A stretch of 64,000 nucleotides of DNA, taken from assembly GCA_012845835.1 (NCBI GenBank), contig JABAKD010000001.1, forward strand, positions 5,858,476 to 5,922,475, in the 5' to 3' direction. Positions 45,345 to 56,660 of this stretch are shown one piece after another. A program made the position numbers and the translations under genes. This DNA is from Undaria pinnatifida. Taxonomy: Eukaryota; Sar; Phaeophyceae; Laminariales; Alariaceae. How positions within the stretch are numbered: the first letter of the stretch is position 1; each line of letters opens with the position of its first letter. A model generated the notes under the pieces. The model was not told the origin of the DNA and did not search any database. It worked only from the letters and a program-made list of their open reading frames with translations.

Positions 45345-45625
45345 TCCAGCTTCTAAACAAGCCGCGGTGGCAGGTGTCGTCCCTTCCCCCCCGGTTCTTG
45401 CCTTCATTTTTTATCGCGCATAGGGTTCAGCAATCCCACTGCTCGTTGATTTTTCATAGCGTGTTGCTAACTCACGCTCCCGCGGTTTCCACAAGTCAGT
45501 TTGTGCGCAAGAAAAAGTTCCCACGATTTTATACGCGTATGCACTCGGGGCGATTCGAACTCACGAAACTGACCTATACCAGGCTCGAGAATAACCTGAT
45601 ACGCCACCGGGGCGACCGGCGTTGC
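45345..45625 (-). repeat. tRNA-headed SINE (family B)
   Basis: Read on the minus strand from 45625: GGTCGCCCCGGTGGCGTATC with an A-box-like element, then a B-box (GAGTTCGAATCGCCCC, about 45550), then a body with GTGGGAACTTTTTCTTGCGC, CACGCTATGAAAAATCAACG, TGAACCCTATGCGCGATAAA and GGGACGACACCTGCCACCG. The head resembles that of family A, so the two may share a tRNA ancestor while their bodies differ. This is not a functional tRNA gene. Confidence 0.7.
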
Positions 45626-45639
45626 TCTTGCTCGTATCT

Positions 45640-45755
45640 ATATTGCTTGCACAAGTACAAACTTTACCGATGTGTCCGAACTAGTATAATACCACCCTCG
45701 AGGCCGGGGACGCAGCCAATCGTATTGCTTTTTCTGGCGTAGTAATCGTAATCAG
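45640..45755. repeat. dispersed repeat DR5, copy 2
   Basis: Inverted match to 42075-42240, directly behind the SINE head. Confidence 0.6.
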
Positions 45756-45782
45756 TACCTCGTCGTTTTAGTCATGCGTGCG

Positions 45783-46450
45783 CTTGCCACACTACTGTTG
45801 GGGCAGATGCTGCCCGTTTTTTTTTTTTTTACGGTTGGCTGCGCGAACCTCTACTGTGCTACTCTCCCCCCCCCCACTACTGTTGGGGCAGATGCTGCCC
45901 GTTTTTTATACGGTCGGCGTGTTGGGCGACCCTTCACTGTGCTACCCCCTACACTACACCTGGGTCAAATGCTGCCTGGTTTGGTGCGATGAGTGTTGGC
46001 GTGTTGGGCGACCCTTCACTGTGCTACCTCCCTACACTACACCTAGGTTGAATGCTGCCTGTTTTGGTGCGATTAGTGTCGGCGTGTTGGGCGACTCTTC
46101 ACTGTGCTACCTCCCTACGCTACACCTAGGTCAAATGCTGCCTGTTTCGGTGCGACGAGTGCCGGCGTGTTGGGCGAACGTTTATTGTGCTACCCCCCTA
46201 CACTGCACCTAGGTTAAATGCTGCCTGTTTCGGTGCGATGAATGTCGGCGTGTTGGGCGACTTTTCACTGTGCTACCCCCCTACACTGCGCCTAGGTTAA
46301 ATGCTGCCTGCTTTGGTGTGATGAGCGTCGGCGTGTTGGGCGACTCGTTACTGTGCTACCCCCCTATACTGCACATAGGTGATAGTGCTGCCTGCTTTGA
46401 TGCGATGGACGTGGGCGTTTTAGTGCAGCCATATATTGTGCTGCCCCGCA
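45783..46450. repeat. 83-bp minisatellite, about eight units
   Basis: GTGTTGGGCGAC landmarks occur at 45919, 46001, 46084, 46167, 46250 and 46333, a spacing of 82-83 bp, with degenerate units before and after. Units contain CACTGTGCTACC..CCTACACTRCACCTAGG and AATGCTGCCTGTTTTGGTG. 83 is not a multiple of three, so long open frames here are artefacts. It sits just upstream of the Ty3/gypsy gag and could be part of that element's 5' non-coding region or a separate satellite. Confidence 0.85.
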
Positions 46451-46572
46451 GCAGTGGTCAATTCTGCCCACCTTGGCCTCACTCCTTGCTAGCACACTAA
46501 CGTTTTCATTACTCGCAGTGGGGACTCCGCAACAAAACACCGACCTCCGTCGCTCCTTCACGCGTCGCCCTC

Positions 46573-46608
46573 GTTCCCCCCCCCTCCCCCCCCCCCCCCC
46601 CCCCCCCA
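46573..46608. repeat. poly-C tract before gag start
   Basis: A nearly pure C run of about 35 bases ends nine bases before the gag ATG. Confidence 0.9.
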
Positions 46609-46617
46609 ACCAGCACC

Positions 46618-49348
46618 ATGTCTACCAGTGACGATGCGGGCTACTCGGGCAGACTGCGGTTCTCCACGCGCCCCATCCAGGAGGCCCAGGGAGAAGGAAG
46701 GGAACGCTCGAGGTCCCGCGAATCGAGACGGGGAGGACGCGACGAGAACCTCGACGACGATAGTGACCCTAGCACGAGTCAACTCCAAGGCACACCGACC
46801 GACCGCCTCGACTCGCCGGTCCACGAGCAGGAGGCGGAAAAACCCCTACCGGGCGCGGGGACATCACGACGTCAAATATCCCCAGCCTCGAGGAAGCGTC
46901 ACCAGTTGAGCTCAGAACACCACCGCGGACACTTGACCTCTCTGCGCTCGACAGAGCGCCTTCCTCAGAGCTTCGGAGACCGGCGCTCCCATGCCGGCCC
47001 CTCGGACTCAGAGTCTGAAATTTCTCGGGCCAAAAGAGCACTCGAAGAAGCCAACGCGACCCTGCACCGGCGTGAGGAACGTAGACGGCACGATGACGAA
47101 CGTCGACGCCGCGAGGATCAAGCCCTCGACCAGGCGAGGGCCGCTGCTCGCGACGCGTCCCGCGCGGTAGAGAGGGCGCACCAAGCCATTGCCCTCTCAG
47201 CTACGTCGACTCCGGCGAGAGCCACCCCTTCCCCGCCGCGCCCGCTGGGTGTTGCATCCCAAGAGACACGACCCGGGGATGACGCTCTCATGTCTGGCAG
47301 CATCCAATACATGTCCGCCACGCCGAGGGTAGAGTTCTCGGCGGATCTGGCGTAGGCGGTGGTCGCAGCGGCGACGGCCCTCCTAACGTCAGAGCGACGG
47401 TCGTTGTTCGAGGCGGATGACCTTTCGGTCGGAGCGGTCTGGGCCCGCCGCGACAACACCTCCGCCTTCGGGTAGATGAGGCGAGCACCTACCCTCGCCT
47501 TGGTCAAAGCCTCAAGATTGGCCCACGACGACGCCCCTGACCCAGTCCTCTGGCCGACTCCAAAGAAAGCGCTGGAGGGAAGGCGCGCCACCAAACCGCG
47601 GCGCGGCGGCAGCCGCGATCGGGGGAACCGCAACTGTGGAGGTGGTAACTCCGGGGGTGGTGGCGGCCAGAGTAGGGGAGACGGGGAAAATAGTGGGGGT
47701 GGTGGCCACCACAACCGCCGCGGGGGTGGCAACGGTGGTGGAAGCGCGGGAGGAGCGTCGGGTACTGGTGGTGGCCCACAGCGCCGCCAAGGGAGCAACC
47801 AGGCCCGAGCCAACCGGAGCGGCGGTCGTAGCTCGGGAGGAGGCACCGGAGGACGACGAAACAGCGCACGAGGGCCTTCAGCGTGGGACGGCTCGTCAAC
47901 CTTTTCTCGCTCGTCTTCGAGCTCGAACACGGATCACGGCGAGGTGACAGTGGTAGCCGGCAAGAGGCAAGTAACTCCTTCCCGGGTGGATATTGACTCC
48001 TCCGCTGAACAGCTGAGCAAACTGACTGTGTCGGGTGACCGCACCAAGCCTGTTTCTTCGGATTTGGCCCGCGAGCGTACCGCCAAACTTGCTACCGCCG
48101 CGGCTCTCGCCAAACTCACGCTTGATGACGCGGTTAGGCGTGCCTATGTTAAGCTCTCCTACAAGGACGTATCTCGCATTTCTGTGCTACCGTTGCCCGC
48201 CTCTTTGAACAAGTCTGACGGCACACAGCGACTCACACGTTCGGTCCGGTCTGCAATGACTGACATACTCATGCGCTGCGACGATCGTTGCCAAGAGGGC
48301 GTGCGTGCGCCCACGTGGGTACCCGGTTGGATCCACCCCCTCCGTCTGGCATTCAACCGTGTCATAACACCTGACAGGACCACGACCGCCCGCATGACCA
48401 CTTTGATCGACGATTGGGCAGGTGTCAAGAGCGTTGGACGGAGGAGCATCTGGGCCCGAGGCTTTCACCCTCTTGCTACGCCTGCTCGTGACGCACTTCG
48501 ACCGGGTCGACACGGGGGAAGGCTACATCAAGTTGCATACTTCTTTTGGTGTGTGTAACGGCACGCCTTTTTCTGATTGCGATCGGGAGTTCCGTGTGCT
48601 AGTATCGTCAGTCACGGGGAGTAAGCGTATTTTGTCTCCGGCGACGGATGTGGTGTTGGAGGTGGTTAGGATGGCGGTCAACGAGCAGTTTCCGACGCTC
48701 ATGCCTATGTTGTACCCTGGCTCGAAGGCTACGGACCCACGGCCATATGCCTCGTTAGATGCCATGTGGAAACCTTTTAGTGACTTGGCGCACAATAAAA
48801 CACCTGCCGTCAACGGCGAAAATCATTTTTCTCCACCTGTTTCTTCGACGGGATCGCGGTTATTCGCCCCGTCGGGGCCCCGGCCCGCCGTTCATGGGCG
48901 CGGTCAGCGCCGAGTGCCGTCCCAGTCGCCTTCTTGGCAGACGGGTTCGAGCCATAATCCGATTATCATGTCGATTACTGATTCCACCGACCCCTGGCTC
49001 GACAAAATGTCCAACTTCTGACCCTTAGAAGAACAACAATATGCAGAAGGTTTCGCTGTTAGCGCCTCGTTTAAGACTGGCGACCCTCCCCTCTGGATCG
49101 GCCTCCTCACGCCCTCCGCCCGCGCCGCGGCTCTCCGAGAAAACAGGGGTCATTGCCTCAACTGTCACGAAGACACTCACTCCTTTCGCAACTGTAGGCA
49201 TCCCTTTATCAACGCCAGTGGCTGTCTAAACTCTGAAATCGGCCAACTCGGCGATGATGACGTTTTCCGACGGTGGCAAGCACGTATGGTTAGCTACCGC
49301 CGTGACGGAAGGTCTTATCGCTTGCGAAAGTACAACAAAAATCACTGA
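46618..49348 (+). pseudogene. gag: gag of the Ty3/gypsy element
   Basis: The capsid/nucleocapsid part begins with a charged, disordered N-terminus. A helical Arg/Glu/Ala-rich stretch follows (about 47030-47190, REERRRHDDERRRRED), then a Gly-rich, Arg-containing segment (47600-47870, RGG-like) and a globular region (about 48000-49000). It ends with a perfect CX2CX4HX4C zinc knuckle at 49154-49195 (CLNCHEDTHSFRNC), which packages RNA in this family. After the knuckle comes HPFINASGC. The ATG at 46618 is the first after the poly-C run. Stops at 47353, 47473, 49019 and 49346, plus a frame change near 48430, break the frame, yet similarity continues on both sides of each, so these are mutations rather than gene ends. 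Confidence 0.85.
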
Positions 49349-50785
49349 AATCGTTCAAACCAATCACGAGGGTACCCACAGGACCAGGGACAGGCAAACA
49401 GCCACAGCGGTAACCACAACAGCACATACACGCCCGGTCAACATGGTGCTGTCCTACCCTCGTCAGCCTCCTCGGCCTCCGCGTCTGCTCCGGGGAAGCG
49501 CTTCGGGGCAACCCTCAATCCGAGCGGAAACCCCAACGCACGCCAACCAGGTACCTTTCGCACCGGCAACTGACAGGGCGACGGCGGTACGGCATACCCG
49601 ACCCGCACGCCGACGGCACTGTCGGGGACACCTCCTTTGGTTTCGCAAGATTCTCGAGTGCCTGTCGTTCGCCTTACACGTGGCGCGGCACAAATTATTT
49701 CTGTTAAGAGCCCACGGGCTCCTACGCCGCCTGCTGACGATCTTCGCGGCGTGGTACCGGCGGCAGGGATCAGCGCTCCCAGCATGCCCCCCCCCAGCCA
49801 GGTTACATTTTCTACGAAGGGAGTGCGCGCTCACAGCGACGTCCCCCTCGGTCATGATCCGAGCTCGGCAACGGGAACCCGCGCTCCCAGCGCTGTCACC
49901 CCCTGCCGTGGCTCAAACTCGTGAATGGGGGCACGCGCCCCTAACGCTGCCCCCCTCAACCATGACACAGGAGCCTGCACCTCGCACGCCCGCCCCAGGC
50001 ACGCGTCGCGCAGCAAGAAGGCTGCGGCGACGACGCGTCACCCTCATACGCGAGCGCGTTCGTCTCCACTTCTTCCTGACCGTGAAGCGGCGGTTGATTT
50101 GAGGTGTGGGAAAGCCAACCCATACACACCGAGATCTTTTACGAGATTCAATCCGGTGTCTCCTCGCGATAGTAGCGGGTGCTCTATCCTTTTTCCCATC
50201 AAGGAGGAGCCGACAAGCTTAGCTACCTCGTCTCTCTCCTCCAAGAGGGCTAACGGGAACGAGCCCTCTCGGGCGAGGGATTTATTTCCCCTTGCCCGAG
50301 CCCCGCTCTCGAAGACGCCCACAGGTTCTACGGGCCCTGCTCCGTCCTTAGGCACGCTAACCCACGTGCACCAGGCTACGTCTGCCCCAGTGGCACAGGA
50401 TCGAGATCCTACACCGCGCAAAGGGCCAGTGGTGACGCCACGGCCTCCAGCTCGATCAGCTGGACGCTATTCCCGTGAAAATATGGAAGAATCGCGCCTC
50501 TCGTCAAGCAGTAACAGCTCCGAGCCCCCTGTCCCTTCGGGGGCAGTGAGAGCAGTTCCTTGCGATTTTACGCCAAAGAGCGACGAGGCCACGACGCGAC
50601 CACCCGTGGGTTCGGGCTCGCGCCGTGCTCCCGAGGCCGGGCGTTCCCAGACGGGGACACTGCAGGCCCAACGTGCAGGAGACTGGTGTTCCCAGACGGG
50701 GACATTACAGGATCATATGCCTAACACGGCCTCCGACGGGTTGGCACCGTCGACTTTTGACCCTTTCCTCGAATACTCCACAGAC
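49349..50785 (+). pseudogene. low-complexity linker between gag and NADAR
   Basis: The same frame as the zinc knuckle stays open except for TGA at 49571 and 49922. It encodes Ser/Pro/Thr/Gly-rich, probably disordered sequence (GYPQDQGQANSHSGNHN; PVSPRDSSGCSILFPIKEEP). A 45-bp direct repeat lies inside it (TTCCCAGACGGGGACA at about 50644 and 50689). Being in one frame with both neighbours, it indicates a gag-linker-NADAR polyprotein. Confidence 0.7.
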
Positions 50786-50788
50786 AAA

Positions 50789-51243
50789 GTAGCGTTGTTC
50801 TGGCAACCGCCGTCCTTTTTCTCGCAGTGGTCTCCTCCGTCGTTTGTAGTGGACGACGTCTCATATTCTTGCACGGAGCAGTTTATGATGACCGAAAAAT
50901 CTCGGCTTTTTGAAGACCATCGCGCAGTGGAGCTCATCATGTCATCGTCTGACCCCAGCACACACAAACGCGTCGGTCGAGGCGTGCGCAATTTTGACAC
51001 CGGTGTTTGGGACAGGGAGAAGCAAAATGCCGTGTTATCGGGCAGTTATGCGAAATTTACGCAGAACCCAGCCATGAAACTTCACCTTTGAGCACTGGCA
51101 ACAAACTTTTGGCAGAGGCCAGTCCTATAGACCCAGTGTGGGGTATTGGTCTCCGGACGTACGACGCCCGCGCCAAGGATCCACACAAGTGGGGAGGAAA
51201 AAACTTGCTCGGTGAGGCACTCTTTGCCGTTCGCGAAGCAGTT
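50789..51243 (+). pseudogene. NADAR (YbiA-like) domain within the retrotransposon
   Basis: About 150 codons match the NADAR/YbiA-like fold along its whole length: VALFWQPPSFFSQWSPP, YSCTEQFMMTEKSRLF, DPSTHKRVGRGVRNFD, W(D)REKQNAVL, YAKFTQNP, then after a one-base frameshift near 51085 LSTGNKLLAEASPIDPVWG, IGL and W-GGKNLLGEALFAVREAV. Family knowledge: characterised members are N-glycosidases acting on riboflavin-pathway intermediates or ADP-ribose derivatives. The conserved Glu of the EQ motif, the EASP.D..WG motif and W.GKNLLG are present, so a glycosidase-like activity is plausible for the intact ancestor. Its role in a retroelement is unknown. Apart from the frameshift it shows no stops. 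Confidence 0.85.
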
Positions 51244-52590
51244 TGCGATAGCGAGGCCGCATTGCCACTCCCGGCCTCCCCTCGTCGATTCCGCAGCCCC
51301 ACTGGAAATGAATGAGTCCACGAAATCTCGTCCGCTCAGCAGTCACGCTTGGGGACCGCGGTCGGCGCTGACCAAGGCCCTTCTTCGGCCTATTTTTTGG
51401 GTGCACCCGCCGATCAAACCCCGGAGGTTTTGGCGATAGCTTCTCGCGGCGCCTCAGACCGTGCACTGCCAGAACATGGCCCCTGCCTCGTCGGGGGTAC
51501 CGTGACGCTGGACGACGTTTCTTTCACTACCGATATTGCAATACAATAGCGGAGGGGACGCCATTGAGCCCTACAGATGTACGGCCCTTCTCGACACTGG
51601 CTCCCCCCAAACCTTCATCCGACGTGACGTGTTGGATCGTATGCTATCGGTAGGCGCCGCGTCATCGGCGTGCGAGCGGCCCAGCAGCCCTCGCTCTTTG
51701 GGTGGTTTGGCGAATCCGCCCGTTCACGGACCGCGACCCACATCCGTCTGAGCGTTCAATTCTTCCTCGAAAAAGAACCGACGTGCTTTCTCACGGTGTG
51801 GCCATGCGTGGTCCCTCCGTCGGTCATGCAGCACGCTGTCTTGCTGGGCCGCAACAGCTGGATGCGCTTCAACACCCGTTCGTATTGCGCCCTGCCCCCT
51901 CGTCCCTTCGATAATCGGGGTTTCGGCGAGCTGACGTTGTCTCACCACGCCACAACAGGCGTAGCGGCTGATGCCGTCGACCCCGCAGCTTCGAACGGTG
52001 CTTTCCACCTTCGCTATGATGGCACCGCAGCTGTCACTCTGTCGGACGAGCCCCAACTGCTCACGGTCAACTCGGTGCGCAGTAACGACTCTTCTGCGCT
52101 CATAGGACACAATTTTGTCGACATGCTGCCGCAGCCGGACATTATTTCGAGACAGAAACACTTTGTTGCTTCAGGGCGACAGGTGCTTCCCTTAATAGGT
52201 GTTGCAGACCTCGAGCCAGGCGACCTTGTCGGGGTCGCCGACGCCCCACTTTTGCGCATCCCGCTGAGTGCCTTGCAACACCCCACCCAGGCTGCGGGGC
52301 CCCACGCTGGTCAGACTTCGGACAGCCAGGTCTTGGCGGTCGCGAGCTCGACTGACGCAGAGGGGATAGCTCCCGCCGTGCCGCCGCCCTCGCCGACGCC
52401 AATGGAACGTTTGAACCCAGCCCAGCGTTCTGCGTTTCTACGTGTCTGGACCCGACTCCCACCGCACCTGCGGGAGATCGCGTTCGACTTACATGACCCT
52501 GGCTGGGACCCCCCGGCCATTAAGCAACTGGGGGGTGTGCTCTGTGACTTTTCTGACGTGCTCTCCACCTCGAACACGGATTTTGGGTCC
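51244..52590 (+). pseudogene. aspartic protease and downstream linker
   Basis: The catalytic motif ALLDTGSPQTFI (DTGS at 51593-51604) and the later AVLLGRNSW (about 51837-51863), typical of the second half of retropepsins, lie in different frames joined near 51680. Another frame change lies near 51540. Preceding sequence GGTVTLDDVSF looks like the protease start. After the protease, about 200 codons of linker run toward the reverse transcriptase (including PSPTPMERLNPAQRSAFLRV). Confidence 0.8.
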
Positions 52591-53387
52591 TGCTCCCTGA
52601 TGCCCTTCGAAATCTTGGTTCCGGAGGGCAGCGCTCTGGTCACTTCACGACCCCATCGCATAAACCCTATACTGGCCAAAGAAGCGGACGCGACCCTTAA
52701 CCAGTACCTCGCGGCTGGGTTGATTCAGCACTCGATTTCACCGTACTCGAGCCCGCTGGTGGTCATCCCGAAGAAATCTGGCGGTCGGTGAACTACAAGA
52801 AGCTCAACCAAATTAGCAAGCTTAGCCAACTGCCGATTCCCCGCGTGGACCAGGTCCTGGACTCCTTAGGGTCAGGTCGGGTGTTTCCCCTGTTCGACTT
52901 GGTTTCCTTATAAAACCAGATAACGGCACACAAAGCCACAGTTCCCCTTACAGCGTTCTGCACACCCACGGGCCTCTATGAGTGGCTCGTTATGCCTCAG
53001 GGCAGCAGCACCTCGCCTGGGTGGTTCGTCAAGGTCATCAATGGGGTGATCAAGGGCTTGAAACAGGTGAAAGCTTACCTCGACGATGTCATCGTGTTCG
53101 ATTCCGACCCGGTAGCGCATGTTCGGACGATTCGCTCCCTCTTCGAACGCCTTCGAAAGCACAATCCCAAGCTTTCCCCCTCGAAGGCGCGATTGGGCGC
53201 CACCGATGCACAATTTCTAGGCCATTTCATTTCCCCAGCAGGCCTACGCCCAAATGCGGAAAAAGTGTCGGCACTGACCAATATGCCGATGCCCACAGAC
53301 GTTAAGCAGGTGCGCGCACTCATGGGTGGTATCAACTATTACCGCATTCTTTTGCCCGACTTTTTCGAAGAGGCTTCGTCCGATTAA
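52591..53387 (+). pseudogene. pol: Ty3/gypsy reverse transcriptase
   Basis: Fingers/palm motifs in order: TSRPHRINP, SPYSSPLVVIPKKSGG, then a frameshift at about 52785 and VNYKKLNQI, LPIPRVDQVLDSL, FDLVS, a TAA stop (52911), ITAHKATVPLTAFCTPTGLY, VMPQG, and the catalytic AYLDDVIVF (YLDD at 53076-53087). Beyond it, LSPSKARLG, FLGHFISPAGL and ALMGGINYYR mark the connection. A further frame change follows near 53375. Family role: copying the element's RNA into cDNA. Confidence 0.92.
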
Positions 53388-53852
53388 CGCGCTCCTTTGG
53401 AAGGGGTTAAGCTTGGCTTCACGCCTGCTATGGAGACGTTGGTGCGAGACATTTTGGTGGAGCTCACGACCCCGCCGGTGCTCGTTTTCCCTAATTGAGA
53501 CGCCGTCGCCGACGGCACACGCCCGTTTCACGTGTACTGCGACGCCTGCATCGACGGGTTCGGAGCCGCTCTCGAACAGGAGCAGACGGACGGCTCCATA
53601 AAACCCATCGCGTACATCAGCCGAGCTACGCTCGACTCGGAAAGGCATTGGACTCCTCTCGATTTGGAGGCTGGCAGCATCGTCTGGGCTCCCAAGCGCC
53701 TCCGCGGCTACCTTTGGAGCACCAAGTTCCGAATATTCTCAGACCACAAGGCTCTGGAAAGCATAGGGAAAGTGGAGAACCACAACGCCCGAGTCCAGAG
53801 ATGGCTCGAGTTCCTCACCGCATTCGACTACACCCTCGAATACCGAAAATGA
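53388..53852 (+). pseudogene. RNase H domain
   Basis: After the tether (LRPINALLWKG in one frame, METLVRDILVELTTPPVLVF in another) comes YCDACIDGFGAALEQ with the first catalytic Asp, IAYISRATLDSERHWTPLDL with the Glu-like position, FSDHKALESI and RVQRWLEFL. TGA at 53496 precedes the first Asp, and TGA at 53850 ends the domain before similarity continues (NGNADFL). It degrades the RNA of the RNA-DNA hybrid in this family. Confidence 0.9.
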
Positions 53853-54868
53853 AGCGCGAACGGCAACGCCGACTTCCTGTTTCGCTTGCCGGAGCCTGCC
53901 ACGGAAAACGATCGCAATGGTTCGACGAGTCTCACCCCTGTTGAGGATGGTGGCGTATACCTCATAAGGGCTTGCGGGCTGTACACTCCTTCCTCTCCGA
54001 TTCCGGGTGTCGACTTGGGTGGGCTAATGCCCCGCACCGAAAATAATGCCTTGGGTGGGCTTCATCTCACCCTTGCCGTCTTTTGCGGTTTTCGCACACA
54101 CGGGCCACGTATGAGGCTTGACGACCTTCCTACTCCTTCCAGGAGATTCGTGACTCGTGTTTCTGCATCCACCGCCACCGTCGATAGCTCTCCCGGCCGG
54201 AGGGGGGACTCGCGTGCAGACGACTACGATTTCGCGTCGGCTTTTGCTGTACCCACCGTGGCCAACTCTGCAGAAGCCCCGGCTGCCACGACGTCAGTGG
54301 CCCAACCGACTCGTTCCAGGAGCTCGGTACAAGGGACTGACCCAGTCGAGCCCGATTTTTCCGGTCCGACGGCGCCCATCTCTACTTCGCCTGGCTCTCC
54401 GGCGCCACAGACGATGACGACTTTTTCAGACCGCATCTCCACTCGGACACGCCGGCGTTCAGCAACAGCAGCTGGTAATGCACCTCCTGCGGTTGACTAT
54501 GGCTTCGGGCCCGGCGCCCCCCCCCCGGCCATCTTCAGGACGAGTTACAACTCCGCCGCGAGCCCGACGGCCGCGGCCGGCTTCGCCCGCCGCCGCGACC
54601 CCTACTCTTGCTGACCCGCCGGTCCGCACGGTACCACTTCCGTCCGACCGCGACCACGCAGAGCCTATGGGAACTCCTCTCCTACGGCTTACGCCTTCTC
54701 CTGGTGACACGCCGACTGCACCTACAAGGTCGGATGCCCTCGACGACGCTGCTGAATTACGGTTCGCGGATTCCGTCGCGCGTTATTCGTATGCCATGCA
54801 GAGCCGACGTGCCACGCCATGATACGATACATTTCTATCGGCCGGCCGTCGGCCCTGCCAACCGATTT
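53853..54868 (+). pseudogene. pol linker between RNase H and integrase
   Basis: Continues the RNase H frame (ADFLFRLPEPATEN, GGVYLIRACGL), then Pro/Ser/Thr/Arg-rich, probably disordered sequence with frame changes. This segment is unusually long for the position in Ty3/gypsy pol. I did not recognise a domain in it. Confidence 0.6.
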
Positions 54869-55122
54869 GTGATGTTATGATTATGTTATGATGGTGTTAT
54901 GATGATGTTACGATGATGCTATGATGATGTTATGATGATGTTATGATGATGTTATGATGATGTTATGATGATGTGATGATGATGTGATGATGATGTTATG
55001 ATGATGTTATGATGATGTTATGATGATGTTATGATGATGTTATGGTGATGTTATGATGATGGTGGTATTATGATGATGTTATGATGTTATGATGATGTTA
55101 TGATGATGTTACGATTATGTTA
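54869..55122. repeat. 11-bp minisatellite (TTATGATGATG)n inside pol
   Basis: About 23 mostly perfect 11-bp units lie between the linker and the integrase. Because 11 is not a multiple of three, every change in unit number shifts the frame. Confidence 0.95.
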
Positions 55123-56660
55123 TTTTTTCTTGGCATGCTACCCCTCGCACAAGCGTCCATCCCTCTCAGACGTCCAGGAGCGGGCGGGTAAGGGTCGACT
55201 ACATACAACCGACGATGGCATCTTCCTACTCGTCCGTAATCCGACACTGCCGCCAGTAAGGTCTGACAAACCGAACTCTGTGGGGCGAGTTGCTTGCCTG
55301 CTAAACCACGAGCCAGTTCGCATCTACGTTCCCCTGCTCATGCGCCCATGGATCACGCAAGCTTGTCACTCGACGGCCTCTCGTCACCTTGGCACCACGC
55401 GCACGCTGCGCATGCTGGAGCGTTTCTATTGGTGGATTGGCATGAATGTGTGCACCCGGTGGTGACTTCGCCACTGCTTGAAGTGCCAAGCGCGGAAAAC
55501 CCCACGGCTGACTGTCCGCTGGCCCATCATCACAATGCCTCTACCGGAAGGTCCAGGTGTCGCCGTCCGTGTTGACTACTTCGGCCCCCTTCCGGTCACA
55601 CCACGAGGCAACACCTACATCCTGCTCTTCACTGATCGCTTCAGTCGTCGGGCCGACATGTTCCCCGTCACTGCCGCTGAGTTCACCGCGGAGGGTACAG
55701 CCAATATCCTGGTGAACCAATACATCTCCTTGTGCGGGTGCCCGCGCACCATACTCTCGGACAACGGACTGCAGTTCTGCTCCAAGCTTTCACAAGCTGT
55801 ATACCAGCTGTTGGGTATGCAAAAGCTTGCTACAAGCTCCTATCATCTCAACTGTAAAGGGGGCGTCGAGCGGGTAAACCACACTATGGCCCAAATGCTG
55901 GCTATGATCGTCAACGATCGACAAGACGATTGGGACTTGCATCTGCCCCACATAGAATTCGCTTACAACAATTCCGTTAGCGCGGCGACGGGTCTGGTGC
56001 CCAACGAGGTCCACATGGGCAGACTCCCACGGCTCCCCCTGACGGTTTTCGACCGCACTGGTGTCGTGGGACTCCAGAGCCTGGCTCGTGACCACCTGGC
56101 CTATTGCGATTTGGCCACCGACCGGCAAAAGCGCGCGAACGACATTATCCGAGCACACAACGGCCTCACCTTTTCCCGTGTTAACCGCAGAAACTCCGCC
56201 CTCGCCGACGCGCTGCGTCCAGCACCTAAATTCTCTGTGGGTGGTTGGGTATGGGTGTACAATTCTGCCTCTACCATCCGCCAGGGTATGAAGGCGAACA
56301 CCGACGCCAAGGTACTCAAGGCCAAACTCGCGCTTAACTGGACGGGCCCGGACAAGGTCCTGGCCGTCCGTCCCTGCTCCGCCGCCGAGACCCCGGACGG
56401 TTCGCCGCTCGGGAGCAACCTCGTCTGTTTGGATCTCCCTTCCGACCTGCCCGGTTCGGACGCTTGTCGGCGCGTAGCGATCGAGCGCTGCAAACCCTGT
56501 GCCAACCCCCACGACAGCGGGGACATGCCCAAATACCTACCGGCGGGGCTGACGCAGTACGTGCTCAACAATTTTTCCAAGAAATCCCCGCCGTACCACG
56601 TCACTCAAGACGACGTTTCGACTCCCCTACAACGGCTGGAGGTGGAGCAGATCACTGGTG
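55123..56660 (+). pseudogene. Ty3/gypsy integrase
   Basis: An N-terminal HHCC-type region (ACHSTASRHLG ... HCLKC, with TGA 55463 between) is followed by the catalytic core: Asp in VDYFGPLP (55574-55576), Asp in LSDNGLQF (55760-55762) and Glu in GGVERVNHTM (55868-55870). The spacing is D-61-D-35-E, as expected of this family. The C-terminal domain (FSVGGWVWVYN, LNWTGPDKVLAVRP) resembles the GPY/F module. Role: insertion of cDNA into the chromosome. From 55466 to 56660 the frame has no stop. Confidence 0.92.

Noticed and set aside
45548-45625. tRNA gene
   Set aside because: A- and B-box-like sequences are present, but the acceptor stem is incomplete and the segment continues into a repeated SINE body.
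45783-46450. CRISPR-like array
   Set aside because: The 83-bp units are contiguous and all similar; there are no unique spacers, and the context is eukaryotic.
47118-47930. Minus-strand Pro/Arg-rich frame of 270 codons
   Set aside because: Antisense of the GC-rich, Gly-rich part of gag; no domain of its own.
49019-49924. TGA reassigned to an amino acid
   Set aside because: Several TGA interrupt the retroelement, but TAG and TAA stops and frameshifts do as well, and the intact ankyrin frame ends in TGA. Decay is the simpler reading.
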